The notes under the pieces are model-generated. The model saw only the letters and a program-made list of their open reading frames with translations. It made no database searches and had not been told where the DNA came from. DNA of 64,000 nt. Source: Diphasiastrum complanatum (lineage: Eukaryota; Streptophyta; Lycopodiopsida; Lycopodiales; Lycopodiaceae). Shown in pieces: positions 33,441 to 46,280 of the stretch; position 1 is the first letter of the stretch, and every line of letters begins with the position of its first letter. The stretch covers positions 15,798,600-15,862,599 of the forward strand of contig CM055100.1 in the NCBI GenBank assembly GCA_029204225.1. The letters are read 5' to 3'. The position numbers were made by a program, and so were the translations under genes.

Positions 33441-35261
33441 AGGATGTATGACACAAATGCACAGAAGCTTGTAATTTCTAGGGATGCTACATTTGATGAG
33501 ATGGGCCGAGGTGATCAATCTGAAGTAATCACTGAACCTTTTGATGAGGGAGTGAAAGTACAGGTCAAGGTTTTGATAAAGAAAATCCATTAAACAAAGG
33601 CAAGCCTGATGTTGAAATTCCCAAGAGAGTACCTAAATGGTACTTACCAGTCACAAATGGTGCAAAGAAGGGAGATACTTCCGAATCTAGTGAGCAGGGA
33701 GAGCTTAGAAGATCAAGTAGAAATCGAAAACCTCCTACAAGATTAGAGATGAATCTAGGGGTTCTCTGCTCAAGGCCCAAGAATAAAAAACTTTTAATAA
33801 AGCAAAGGAGCACGAGGAGTGGCGTGAAGCTATGGAAACATAAATGGAAGCTATATCAGAAAATAGAACTTGGAACTTGGTTGAGCTACCTGATGGTAAG
33901 ACGCCTATCACTTGCAACTGGATATACAAGATCAAATATGGAGCTGATGGGCAACTCAACAAATACAAAACACGGTTGGTTGCGAGAGGATTTGAGCACC
34001 AGGAAGGTATTGATTTTGAGGAAACCTTCACACTCGTAGCTAAGATGGTAACTATACGTTCTGTATTTCTGCTTTCTATGGCTGGAAGATCCAGCAAATG
34101 GATGTTAAATTTGCTTTTCTTAATGGAGTGCTGGATGAAGAGGTGTACTTAGTACAACCTCAAGGATTTATTGAACCAAGGAGAGAGCACCTTGTTTGTA
34201 AGCTCAACAAAGGTACTCTTGCATTGATGAACACTTTAAGCAAAGGGGAATGGTAAAGAGTGATGTTGATCCTAATCTTTACATTCTAAGGCAAGATTCA
34301 AATATAGTGTTCATTGTGTTGTATGTGGATGATTTGATTATTACAGGAAGTAATGAGAGCTTAATTGATAAAATCAAATCAGATCTTTCCAATGCTTTTG
34401 ACATGAGCGATCTAGGATTGATGCACTATTGTCTTGGCATTGAAGTATGGCAAAAGGAACACGTGGTCTTTCTTACACAAAGCAAATATGCACGAGATTT
34501 GCTTTATAAGTTCAATATGCAGGATTGTAAGCCTTTGAGTACACCTATGGATGTCAATATGAAGATTACTACATATGATGAATCTGAGAAAGTGGATGCT
34601 TATTTGTATAGACAGCTGGTGGGTAGTTTGATTTATTTGACACACACACGACCTGATATTTCTTATGTTGTTGGTGTTGTTAGTCAATTTATGCAAGATC
34701 CTAGTCAAACACACTAGAAGTCTGCTGAACGTATTCTCAGATACATTCGAGGGACATTGAATTTTGGTTTGAAGTATGATCAGCCTGAAGCGCCAACATT
34801 GGTAGGATATACATATGACAGAAGGTCTACCAGTGGTCATACATTTTAGTACAGCTACAGTCTCATGGGGCAACAAAAAGCAACCTACAGTAGTCTTATC
34901 CTCGACGGAAGCTAAATATCGAACACTCAGCAATGCTGCACAAGAAGCGGTATGGTTATGAAGATTGCTTGTGGATTTAGGTCAACCACAAGTGGATGCG
35001 ACTACTATATCTTGCGACAATCAAAGCTGCATTCACCTTGCCAAAAATCCAGTTTTACATGCTCGAACCAAGCACATCGAAATACATTATCATTTTGTTC
35101 GAGAGAAAATTCTTGATGGAGCCATTGATCTTGTTTTCTATAAATTTGAAGATCAAGTAGCAGATATTTTTACTAAGTCATTAGGTAGATGTAAATTTGA
35201 AAAGTTTCGTACTCTACTAGGAATAGAAGAATGTAATTTTATCATTGAGGGAGAGTCTTAG
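33441..35261 (+). pseudogene. Ty1/copia pol fragment (integrase C-end, RT, RNase H)
   Basis: Begins inside the protein: RMYDTNAQKLVISRDATFDE is the usual integrase C-terminal strand. It continues WNLVELPDGKTPITCNWIYK, YKTRLVARGFEHQEGIDFEE, then with frame changes QDSNIVFIVLYVDDLIITGS (catalytic YVDD at about 34322), LYRQLVGSLIYLTHTRPDIS and ERILRYIRGTLNF. RNase H resumes in a clean frame from 34965: ISCDNQSCIHLAKNPVLHAR, KHIEIHYHFVREKI, VADIFTKSLG, ending GES-stop. Gag and most of integrase are missing. It sits between the PBS and the residual end of the Ty3 5' LTR. Confidence 0.83.
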
Positions 35262-35516
35262 AAATCAATGATTAACTTCATTGTTACACTTCTTAGTTAC
35301 TATTTATGATGTACTTTATTACTAGCTGTAATTAGCCATAGGCTAGTCTAGTAGTCTACTCCTAGGTTTTCCCTCTCTATCAGGGTTCAGGGTTTATATG
35401 TACATTTTAAATTCAGTATGCGTTAGTGTGATAGATTTATAGTGCGTGTTCTTCTTCCGGCTTCTTTGGTGATTGCTTATGGTGAATGCTTGATGTTGCA
35501 TATCTAATTATTGACA
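35262..35516 (+). mobile_element. Probable LTR of the copia fragment
   Basis: Follows the polypurine-like GAGGGAGAG after the RNase H stop. It includes the plant-LTR-like GTCTACTCCTAGGTTTTCCCTC. Borders uncertain; no partner copy in the window. Confidence 0.4.
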
Positions 35517-35734
35517 TAACTAAACATAACTATCTTGAAGGATAGTTAGCCCTTGGTAAGTATTATTTAGCCTACATTGGGCCCTTAGTGGCCTATTATC
35601 CTTATTATTTCTTTGAAGGCCCTAAAGAGGGAACCGCCTTGTTCTTAAGGCTAATAGTTCCTTTTGGGCCTACAAAGCTTACAATGGATATTTTAAGGCA
35701 TTGATAGACATTGATGTACTAGAAGTACATGACA
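35517..35734 (-). mobile_element. Residual end of the Ty3 5' LTR
   Basis: About 218 bp, nearly identical to 27113-27331: TAACTAAACATAACTA to TACTAGAAGTACATGACA, with few substitutions. This is the outer end of the 5' LTR of the minus-strand Ty3 element. The first 340 bp of that LTR are replaced by copia DNA. Confidence 0.8.
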
Positions 35735-35759
35735 AATGACAACTCTAAGCAAGAGCGTC

Positions 35760-36590
35760 CTCAATGAGTCAAGCAGATTGGAAGGAGCTACGTAGTTTTT
35801 GAAATTCAAACTGAAGAACATTTTGATGGAAAAGGAGCTATGGGAGATCATGACAAGTGAAGAGACAAGGCCATTAATTGAAGAAGATGAATGGGCATTT
35901 GACAAGAGAAAATGGAAAGCACAGAATGTCATCAACTTATCAATTAGAGATGCAATTATTCCCTACATTTTGGATTTAGAAGGACCGAAAGAAGCTTGGG
36001 ATATGATTGCTAATCACCTATTGAAGGTAAAGGAGATCCGTGATCAATTACTCATCGTTGGAGAGCGAGTTCAAAATCGTGAGATCGTGCAATTAACATT
36101 GAATAGTTTGAGTGAGTCACATCAAATGTAATTGTCAATATTGCAAGAAACCTGGTCATTGGGAGTGTGAGTGCTTCAAGACACAAAAGGAGTTAGCTCA
36201 ACAGAAAGGCAAATGGCAGGCAACAATTATGCTGATACATTAATTTGATGATGATCAATATGAGGATGATGTAGGTGAGAGTTCAAACTTGTTCATTATA
36301 GCACTAATGACAAGTGATGAAGCCACGGATACCTGGTACGTCAACAGTGGAGCATCCATGCACATGACTTTGAGGAAGGAGTGGTTTTCAGAAACTCAAA
36401 GAAATCCACAATGGCGATGAAGTTGGACAAGCTGATGGCCAATTGTTACTTGTTAAAGGATTTGGAGTAGTACCAGTGAAGCTAGCTAGCGGGATGATAA
36501 AGCGGATATTAAGTGCAATATGTACTTAGTTTATCTAACAATCTACTATCAATTGGGACGATGGCTGATCAACAACTCAAGATTGAATTT
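35760..36590 (+). pseudogene. Copia gag and protease fragment
   Basis: Gag: FLKFKLKNILMEKELWEIMT and PYILDLEGPKEAWDMIANHL, then a zinc knuckle CQYCKKPGHWECEC (about 36133-36174). Protease start TWYVNSGASMHMT (about 36330-36368), with the catalytic Asp changed to Asn. Frame breaks follow, and another copia LTR begins at 36593. Confidence 0.8.
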
Positions 36591-36592
36591 GA

Positions 36593-37436
36593 TGTCAGAA
36601 ATGGTGAACTCCTGCAACTTTGTCCAACATGAACACGAAGTGAAGGTCGAATGAGAGCAATTCGTGAAAGTCAGTGTCCCTTGACTTGAAGCATGAACGA
36701 TTTGCGAATTATTCGTGAATCGTAAGCATACCTCTTGGACCGCAAACCGCAAAGGGACGCAAAATGAAAAGTTACGAAAGAAACGAAAAGTAACGAAAGC
36801 AAACGAAGGAAACGAAAAAAACGAAAGGGGAACCTTTCACGTTGCCAACTGGTAGCTCAACGGGCTTGGAGTCGTAGACTTCACGCCCAGGTGAAATGAG
36901 AGGCAACAACAGAGACTAACTGATTAGTTGATTAGCGTTAACTAGTCTTGTGATTTCTACGTTTAGCCATCTTGTAAACTCCACACTGTGGAGGTATAAA
37001 CTATCCTCTCTGGATTAAAAAGAGAGACCTAAATAGACAGAGTTATTGTAAGAGACAGAGAGAGAGACATAGCGAATAGAGGAGAAAGAAAATTACTAGA
37101 AACAATAGAGTTGTGCATGAAAGTTGCCAACGAACAGGACACAGTGAAAGAGCAGAGTGTCATTCCGCCAACGAGTGAGACATTGACAATCTTGCTCTAA
37201 AACTAAACTGATAATACAGTCATTCTATTTTCATGCATCTCCTTGTGTTGTGTTGTGTGTCTTGATTGCTAGAATAAAATGTATTCTATGATGTGCAGCC
37301 GCATGTCTAGGATTTTGTGAAGCTTCCACGCAAAAGAAAATTCAAAGACAAAATCATTCGCGAATACGAAGATGACAACGAAAAAGAAACAGTTTTGCTT
37401 TTGCGACATTGAACAGTGTTTTTCGCTTCCGCGATA
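36593..37436 (+). mobile_element. Copia 5' LTR
   Basis: Starts TGTCAGAAATGG; homologous to 16208-16877 but longer, in part through a run of AACGAAA-like repeats (36765-36830). It directly precedes a PBS and gag. Confidence 0.7.
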
Positions 37437-37447
37437 TGGTATCAGAG
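37437..37447 (+). other. Primer-binding site
   Basis: TGGTATCAGAG, initiator-Met tRNA type, 55 bp before the gag ATG. Confidence 0.85.
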
Positions 37448-37501
37448 TTCATAGGTTATCACTATTGATATCCCAGCACTGATTCTTTTAGGCAACACAA
37501 T

Positions 37502-39695
37502 ATGGCTACGACAATCCAGACAAGAGTAGCAATCATTATTGATGGCGCAAATTACAGAATCTGGAAATTCAAAATCAAAACACTTCTGAAGGGTGAGGCA
37601 TCTGGTCGGTGACCGAACTCTCAGAGGTGCAGCCTCCAGAGGGAGACCCGAGGAGAGCTGAATGGATCAGAAAAGATGAGCGCGCAATGGTGATCATCAT
37701 TTTGTCCATAAATGAAGATCTACTCATGCAGATTGAAAACTGTGAAAGCAACCATGCAGCGTGGGAAAGATTGAAATAGAAGTATGAAGTGAGGACTGCA
37801 GTTTCAGTCATGCACCTTCATAATTAGCTGCAATCCATACGATGGGATGACAACTAGTTGGATCAGCACATTGAGAAGATCAGAATGATCTTCGCTCAAC
37901 TCGCTGCATCAGGACAGGAGCACCAGGTCCCAGCACCACAGCAGCTGATGTACTTTATGAAATATCTACCGACATCCTATCAGCCACTAAGAATGCTCAT
38001 ACTGAGTCTACCAGATATGACATTCGACAAAGCAGTCAGTCTTGTCGTTGATGAGAGACGAATGAGAGGGAAGCAGTGATCAAGAGAAGGCTCTTTTCAC
38101 AAAAGGAAAGAAGAAAAACAAAAACAAGCCAAGATTCGAGAAGACGAAGTCCTCGAATCAACAATCACTGCCACAAACCAAGCCATACGACCAACAAATG
38201 CTAGTTTAATCCAGCAATTCCTTGCATGTACTACAAAAAAAAAGGGCATTCTGCATACGATTGCAGATTCAACCCAAAAAGAAAGAACAAAGTTGAAAAA
38301 GCTAATGTTGCAGAGTCATCAAAGGATGCTGACAGAGGTGACGAAGCTTTCACAATACTCGATGAAGCTTCAACAAGCTACACTGAACACGACTACAATG
38401 TAGTCATTGATTCTGGAGCAACATCTCACATAACCTGTAACACGAAGATCTTGATCGACTTCAGAGAGCTTGAAAACAACAGAGTAGTGATTCTAGATGA
38501 TGGGAGCAGACACGATGTCAAATGCATCGACATTACAACTATGAACATTGTTAGGCCAAGCAGAGCTGCCAGGAGCACTCTATGTGCCCTCACTCAAAAA
38601 AGATCTGCTATCTGTCTCCAAGATGGCAGATCTTGGCATTCGAGTTTTGTTTGACGACAACACATGTCGCATGATCGAGACGATGACAAACAAGTTGTTG
38701 ATGGTCGGATGCAGAGAAGAAAACCTCTACCAGGCCAAGATAATCAGCACCTCTGATAGCATATTGAATGCTTCAGAAAATGAAGATCAGCTCTAGCATA
38801 GGAGAATATATCATCTGAACATGCGGAGCCTGTATGACATGAGTAGAAGAGGTATTGCCACAGGTCTCAAGATTTCAAAGCCCGAAACTGAGTTCTGCAA
38901 AGCCTGTCATAAAGGCAAGCAACATCGAAATCCATTCACGCATGAGGGAAGAAGAGCCAAGGAAGTTCATGAGCTCGTCCACTTTGATGTTTGTGGACCG
39001 ATGAAGATGGATTTGCTCTCAAGTTTGAGATACTTTTTGACGTTCATAGATGATTACAACTGGATGACCACGATCTACTACTTGAAAAAGAAATCCGAAG
39101 TGTTTGAATCCTTCAAGAAGTTCATGGCATTTGCAGAGCGACACACCTCGAAAAAGATACACATCCTCAGATCTGACAACGGAGGTGAATACAAAAGCAA
39201 AGAATTCTCAAGATTCTGCGAAGAACAGAGGATCGAACACTAGTTCACTCCTGCATACACACCAAAATACAATGGTGTAGCAAAAAAGAAGAAATAGAAT
39301 GCTAGTTGAAGGAGCCAGATGCATGATGGCACAAACTCAGTTGCCAAGTCAATTTTGGACTGAGGCAATAGTTGCAAATGTACACCTGCAGAACAGATTA
39401 ACAATGACAACGCTGGAAAACAAAATGCCATACGAAATGTGGACAGGTAGAAAGCTTGATCTGTCATATGTACGTGTGTTTGGATGTGCAACATATAAGC
39501 ACATTCCAAAAGAAAAAAGAAACAAGCTCGATGACAAATTAGAGCAAACAATCATGGTCGGCTACTCGAACGGAACACAAGTGTACAGGCTCTACGATCC
39601 AACCACGAAGAAGGTTGTTTTGAGCAGAGATGTGAAGTTCGATGAGTCCACAATCCCTGGACTAAAAGATGAAAGAGAGAGATTGGAGCACATGT
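37502..39695 (+). pseudogene. Ty1/copia gag, protease and integrase
   Basis: Gag from ATG 37502: DGANYRIWKFKIKTLLKG, a 1-nt frameshift near 37600, then SVTELSEVQPPEGDPRRAEW and YLPTSYQPLRMLILSLPDMT. Degenerate zinc knuckle YYKKKGHSAYDC (about 38229). Protease VVIDSGATSHIT, active-site Asp intact (about 38400). Integrase: ETEFCKACHKGKQHRNPF, FDVCGPMKMD, RSDNGGEYKSKEFSRFCEEQ. The catalytic Glu region reads GVAKKKK-stop where GVAERKNRT is usual, so it is inactive. The C-terminal strand is YRLYDPTTKKVVLSRDVKFD. RT and RNase H are absent: at 39695 the sequence switches to another element. Confidence 0.85.
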
Positions 39696-39960
39696 CTCGA
39701 CCAAGGAGGTTGGGGATACTTTGCAAGCAATTTATGAGTCTAAAAACACTTCTAGACTCCTCGATCTTAGAAATAAATTTTTTTCAAAAGAGTAATGAGA
39801 GTGCTCAGAATTATGTTTTGAGGGTCAAAGATTATAATAGGGAGCTTGCATGTATAGGTGATCCATTAAGAAAAAGGAGCTTGTCCAAGTGGTGTTTTTT
39901 TGGAAATTGTTAATTCAGTGGAGGCGCTTAGATACCACTATTGGATGTGAGCCCTTATAC
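39696..39960 (+). pseudogene. Gag fragment of a different copia, joined in
   Basis: After the breakpoint, TLQAIYESKNTSRLLDLRNK and SAQNYVLRVKDYNRELACIG match the middle of a UBN2-type gag, colinear with the gag at about 47140-47290. The abrupt join to the C-end of integrase shows an illegitimate junction or a truncated insertion. Confidence 0.7.
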
Positions 39961-40594
39961 CACTGATGAGATGAGATGATCTGAATGGGATATTCTGATA
40001 TCACTTGAATAAGTTCAATCTCAGAATTGAATTTTTTTTAGTTTCATGTAGTTAGATTTAGAAATCCTAACTATAGTGTTCTGGCTATTGCGAGCCAGAA
40101 TCTTGTAGCTTTCATACGTAAAAAAAATTAATACTTCTTGTGGAGGCCTATGATCCCACATTATCCAAATTAAATGTTTTATATTGTAAAAGTTTCAATT
40201 TTTGTACATGAAATATGCTATAGTGCCTAAATTCATGTAAAGGCCTATTTGCATCTTGTAATTCATTGTAATTAAGAACTCGTGATGTTTTGAACGACAC
40301 ATTACCTGATCCCAACCGACACCCTTAAGGCCATCATGAGGCACCTAACTAATTGTAATGCACGCCATCAGATCTTAGCCCTAATAGGTGGAACAATCCC
40401 TATTGTTAATCAAAATATTGTTAAGCAAGCATTTGCAAGCTTCGAAAAGGCCCTCCATGTGAAACTAATAAGGTACAAAAGAATATAAAAAAGTGTTCTC
40501 ATTAGTAAAGAAAAAAACTAGCACAAATTGTAGCGAGCATTCTTGCTCTTATCTATAGAAGTATATTAGGAGAGATATGCATTAAACAAAATTC

Positions 40595-40595
<1 letters not shown>

Positions 40596-40663
<68 letters not shown>

Positions 40664-40757
40664 AGGGAGAGGGAGAGGGAGAGGGAGAGGGAGAGGGAAG
40701 GGAGAGGGAGAGGGAGAGGGAGAGGGAGAGGGAGAGGGAGAGGGAGAGGGAGAGGGA
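40596..40757. repeat. (GA)n then (GGGAGA)n satellite
   Basis: About 29 GA units followed by about 17 GGGAGA hexamers. The hexamer probably arose by expansion of a variant unit of the dinucleotide array. Confidence 0.97.
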
Positions 40758-40799
40758 GGAAGGAAATACACAATTGCACATAGTTCCTATTGACAAAGC

Positions 40800-42817
40800 A
40801 AGACCAAACCCTTTGAAGCCTTTATTCATAAACCAACAAGGTACAGTAATGTTGAAAGGTAAAATATAGTACAGTAAAGCACCATATAACATAACTACTC
40901 TCAAAACGTCCAGCTGATACCTGCCACCATCCCACAACACAAAACCGCACGAGTTAGTACAATGGGAAAGACAGGTGTCATAGTTGAGCGTTAGTTGTTA
41001 TCCATGTTTAAAAGAACTTATACTACTTATAAGCATAAATAGCATTTTGAAACATAGTCCAGTCTTCCCAAACACGAAGATAATTTTTTAGCGATAGGCC
41101 AAGCCCCTCCATTATCGTATCAGGGTGAGTGCCATGCTGATCAGTTATTGGGCATTGGTCCATATCAGTTCATTTCGTAAACAACAAAAGTATGAAAAGT
41201 TTTCACCGTATATATTGCTTATCGCTAAAAGAAATGGTGTGAACACGTGTGCCGGTGTCAGAGCAAATCCATGCTATTCTAACCCTGGTGACTTAAGAAA
41301 CGTCATGCACTACTGTCCATACTCCTGAGCATATCCATGCTTTCCAATCGTATCTCACGATAATATGATATGACATCTGAATGGATAATACTATTTGCAC
41401 AAGCCATGGTTGAATAGTGTAGCTACGAGTGAACTTACGTTTATCGTAACTCCATATCCAACCCGTGGTTTTTTAAGACCTTGTATCGGATAGGCTTCAT
41501 CTTATTGGTGAGGTTCTCATGGTTTTTACAAGGTAATAGGGCAGATCCGTGCCATTCTAATCCTTCTGTAAGAATCGTTTATCTTAAGCAAATCCATGCT
41601 GTCCAAGATAATTTGAAGAGAAACCTTGCTTCGGGACAGCATGGGTGTCATTATACGCAGAATACTTTTATTTATGAAGTGATATAGTCGAACTGAGTAG
41701 AAACCAACTAATTTCTATATTTAGGATCATTATTAGTCACCTAGAATGGAATATATTTGTAGAGCAGAGGTGATGCTTGCAAAGTCTGAACCCTCGAGTG
41801 CTCTTGCCTGTCTTAGACTTAAAACGTTCATAGCGTTATTGTCAGATATTGTGGATTCGATAATAAGCACGTTAAGGAGAGCCTACCACTCATCGCTTAT
41901 ATAACTCTGAAGCGAATGCGTTAATGTCCATACCTGTGCAAACGCTTATAGCTTTATGGTTTGAAACCGAACCTAATCGAAAACAAAGATAGTAGTAATA
42001 TTCGATGCTACAAAGAGCGCAAGCTTTGTTAATGCTTAGATACATTAGTATTCCCTTTGAAATAGCAATCATTCAAAAGTATAATAGCAAAATAGGTTAA
42101 AGCACGAGGTATACTAATTATAATCAGAACGTTCCAGTGTTTGAGTTGTATCTTTTGTATAATAGCATGATACTAGTGGCTTCGTCTCTGGAGTATGTTT
42201 GTAACCTTTTGTTACTTATGGAACAACCAAACATTCATACTGTCCTTTGAAGGATAGTAAAGCCTATTGTATACTGTAGTTATCAAACCAAACTTTCATC
42301 CTTTCATATCTATGATAAGAAGTTTGAATCCACACAACCATTCATAAGGTAAGAATTGCTTCATCGTTGGTCATTAAGAAGCTTTTGTCTCAACCTACCA
42401 CATGTGATGCATACCTATCATTATCATGCATTACAAAGTATGTGGAAGGAAGCACTGGTCCATCGTTGGATAGCTAACCATATATATCCATTTTTTGAGT
42501 ATCTAACTCAAGACAAATCATTGTAGGTCCATCGCTGGACAACAACTCATATATCTTCAAAAAACTTTTACACAATTGAGCATGCTTCATCGTTGGTCTA
42601 TCGCTGGACAACGGATAGTATTTAAAGAAAATGCCATACAAAAAATGTTTATGAACCCTCGCTGATCCATCGCTGTGGACAGCAGATTCATACCATCATG
42701 TTTATCACCCAGAAAGCTTGATACCATTCATATGTAGCAAAGAGATGAAAGCAATGATATGAAATGAGCACAACCACATACCGTAAAGTAAAAGCATATG
42801 ACTTCAAGACAGGGAGG
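40800..42817. other. Non-coding region with degenerate short repeats
   Basis: No coding potential recognised. At 41262-41605 the phrase GCA.ATCCATGCT, followed by TCTAA or TCCAA, recurs about four times. At 42360-42680 a TCCATCGCTGGACAAC-like phrase recurs five or six times. The region may be the internal part of a non-autonomous LTR element whose 3' LTR starts at 42818. Confidence 0.5.
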
Positions 42818-43700
42818 TGTTAGCGGATTTCAGAGAATTCCCAAATGCCGAGCCAAGTTGAAGACGCAGAGTATCTCTCACCCATGACCGAGGAGGTCTC
42901 TGAAGGAGGAAAGCAGAAGAAGCTGAGAGCCGAGCATGAGAGCCAAGGATTACTAGCTAGGATGACAGTTATTTTCTATGTGAGCCTACATGGTGTATCC
43001 TAGAGAAGGAATGACCATGTAGGAGCTAGTAATGTTTCCTAGGCAATGTAAATAAGTGTAGACCCCCTTAAATAATTTAGAGTGAGCCACTTTTTGATGG
43101 TGACCTCTAGTGGAAGGGCTTTTTCCACTTGGAATTTTTGAATTAGTGGAATTGCCACTTGGGCTCCACATGGGAAGCCCTCTTGCTTATTTAAGGGCCC
43201 CCCTCTCTTGTGAGGGAGCTTTGATTGTATTGTCATTCCTCTTGATTAAATAAAGAAGATCTTCTTCTTGCCAATTGTGAAGCTCCTTGTTCATGGCAAT
43301 CTTCTTGAGTGAAATTCCTATGAACATGTTCTGATTTCTTTTGTGATTGTGGATTAATTAGATCTCTTGCTTACTTTCTTGCTTTGCGGAATGTAGATGT
43401 GGATTAACTTCCTTGTTCTTGATTTTGTGGTTTCAGCATGCAGGTAAACTATAGAGGCTGAGATTGTGGATCTGATTTTGCAAATTCACTAGCAATCCTG
43501 CCCTTGATTGTTCTTGGGTATTCCAAGCATCAAGAAATGGGTGTTTCTTGATTCTTGGGCTGCTAGAATGCTGTTAGGAAGTTAGCTTTCTTGTTTCTTG
43601 TTGAGTAGCTTAATCTTGTTACTGCATAATTCCCTGATTTCCTAAGATAGTTTGGTAGTTAGATTGTAGATTTTCTCTCTGTCCAGAACGCTAATCTATG
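42818..43700 (+). mobile_element. LTR-like segment
   Basis: Starts TGTTAGC after a purine tract (CAGGGAGG). It contains a TATA-like TTATTTAAGGGCCCC (about 43188) and, some 60 bp on, the poly-A signal AATAAAGAAG (about 43249), the typical LTR order. The right end is not defined; GCTAATC near 43695 could be the mirrored end. Confidence 0.4.
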
Positions 43701-45619
43701 CTTGAGCTAGGATTGGTTGCATGGCTTGTAAATGCATGGCTTAGTGAATGTATCTATTTCATCCCACTGACAGCCTGGGAATACACATTGCAAACTAGGA
43801 CACAAATGTCACAGCACAGTCCAAATGTAGTCCGACAATCTGTCCTCAACAATAGAAAGCGCATATTCAAAAGAACGATTGGCTACTGAGTTAAACTACA
43901 TGAGTATCCATATGCAAATTTCATAGTATTGATTCACAACAACACAGAGCAAGCTTTAGGATGTGTAAGTCCGGATATATGTCAGTGTAATTTAATAGTG
44001 ATTTCAAATGTAAACATCACAATTAAATTTCAAACAATCGACTATTTGATCACACAGGCAATTAAATAACCAATGAGTTTTAAGACAATTTTAGCAATGA
44101 ATTTATGGTTGCTTGCATACAACAATATCAAGGCTAAGGAAATGTCTGACCAGAGTTACAATCACAAGCACATCCGACAAGGTGAAGCTTACCAACTGTT
44201 AGAAATAGAAGTACTCAGCAAGCAAAAGGCTTATGAAAGCAGAGAGAAGGGAACACTTAAAGTCTCAAACTCTCTCTGTGATCTCCTGGAAAAACTCGGT
44301 GGTTGAGTTAAAGCGTAAGTGGTGTACATATAGGGAATGAGCGCGAAAGTACGCACATCTTTAGTAACCGGTATGCCGCTTCTTATTCAATTTAATTAAC
44401 TAATTCCATCCAATAGGAAAGTTGCAAGTGTTCAATTTCCTAGGTGGCATCCTTGTCACATGGCTTTGCTCCAATGAGAAGCAAGCACGTGGAAGGTTGT
44501 AACGTTTGCTTGAGGCATAATAAATTCATCTTTTGGAATGTTTCGCTCTTAGGGCTAGCCTTCTTTTTAAGGTTCATGCCATTTCGTATCTACTCTGGGT
44601 TGTAGTCCTTTCTTCAGTCACATTTATTTAGGCCTCCATATCTTTGATATATCTTTGAATAACTTGTCATTGTCAGGACCATTAGATATTTCTTCATATT
44701 CAGTGGTTATCTTCATCAATTGAGTAGGTTCATTGGGGTTTTGCATCACAAAATAGTAATTCAAGAAAAATATGCATGTAATGGAGTATTACATGTCGGG
44801 AATCCACTGTAAACCATCTTGAATGGAGTGCAATATAATGTCTCAATGTCCATCGCTCGGATTGTCATCTAATGACATCAATACTGCAATCGCGTTGCTC
44901 ATTGGAGCATTGAATTGCATGTTTGTTCTATTCTGCGAACACCCAGACACTATATGAAGATGAATGTCCTTTGCGAAGTCCTCTCGCATGATTTGAGCAA
45001 CATTCTTAAAAGGTGTGCAAAAGGATTCAAATCCATCATCATGCTTTGCAAAAGGGAGAAAACATCACACCTAAGGTCACCATTGCAATATCATCTACAA
45101 AAATGTACATACATAGGAGCTCATGCCGTGGAGGAGGCATCGATGGCAATTTTACCTTGCCTTTCATGCAACAGAAAGAGCTATTTCTTTCAGGTTTCCA
45201 TTGTAGGGCCAAACAATGGCTGCACGCAAACTCCATCTCTTGAAGATCATGACATGTTGATCCAAACTCCGTGAGCCCATAGAATTCATGTTTTCCACTC
45301 TCATAGTGAGCTCCCACCGTCCCCTCTATTTTTTCACACTCATCATGGTCATGACCATGATGGACGTCCCCAACAGAATCTATGATTGGGCTTTGGTTTT
45401 GATCAAAGAACTACAAGCGACCTTCAAACGCCCCAACCGGATCACCTATGGTGGTCTGATCACAGCTTAGCCATCACTCATCTTGAGAATCTAGGTGTCT
45501 AAACACCTACTCATGATGCCCAAGCCGTCAGCCCATCTCAACCATGCCCATAAGACATGATTACGTAGCTCGAAGCTCACCAACAATCCCCTATGTCCTC
45601 ACCACATCACCATCTCCAC
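43701..45619. other. Non-coding, unassigned
   Basis: Short open frames only, none with a recognisable domain. Confidence 0.45.
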
Positions 45620-46267
45620 TGTGAAAGATTCAACTAGTTTCATCATATTTTGCTATATTTCCATACTTGGATTATTGAGGCCAAAACTTGTTTTAGACTT
45701 AGAGATTGACTTTTCAAAGTTCATTAGTCTAAATGTCACTTGAATAAACACTTTTTTAAAGTGTGGAAAAGTTAGAATGCGAGTTTGAGAATATTCAAAT
45801 TTGAATAGTTGGGTACATTGAATCTAGACCCAAAAATGGTAGGGTTAGCATTTTGGTGGGATAGCCAAGTGGCCAAATAGGGTCTGACCTGATATAAAAG
45901 GATGTTGCTCATGGATAGAGCAATCTTCTCTCTTCTCTACCTCATTTCATGCTTGTACATGGTTCTCTTGGGTTCTACTATCCATTGGTGCACTATCTTG
46001 GTGATTGCTTGCAATTCTATGTGTAGAATGATCATTTATTGTTATTTTTGGATCCACACATGTGAAATACAGTAGCTTGCTGGTTTTGTACGGACAAAAA
46101 TAGTACTTTATCATTTCATTCAAGTTTGATCAAGTTCTATTAGTGTTTGCATCTCATTTTGTGTGTAGATGTTGATTTTTCTACATTGGTGAGATTGGTA
46201 GTGTATTTCTCTTTCTAACAAAAGATCATTTAAGTGGATTGGATCTTAAGGATATGAAATCTTTCCA
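45620..46267 (+). mobile_element. Copia 5' LTR
   Basis: Bounded by TGTGAAAGAT and ATCTTTCCA (inverted ends), with a TATA box GATATAAAAGG at about 45891 and a PBS one base after its end. The middle (about 45935-46150) recurs at 52390-52600. Confidence 0.82.
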
Positions 46268-46268
46268 A

Positions 46269-46280
46269 TGGTATCAGAGC
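46269..46280 (+). other. Primer-binding site
   Basis: TGGTATCAGAGC, perfect initiator-Met tRNA PBS. Confidence 0.92.

Noticed and set aside
34412-34933. 173-codon minus-strand frame
   Set aside because: Complement of the copia RT/RNase H coding sequence on the plus strand.
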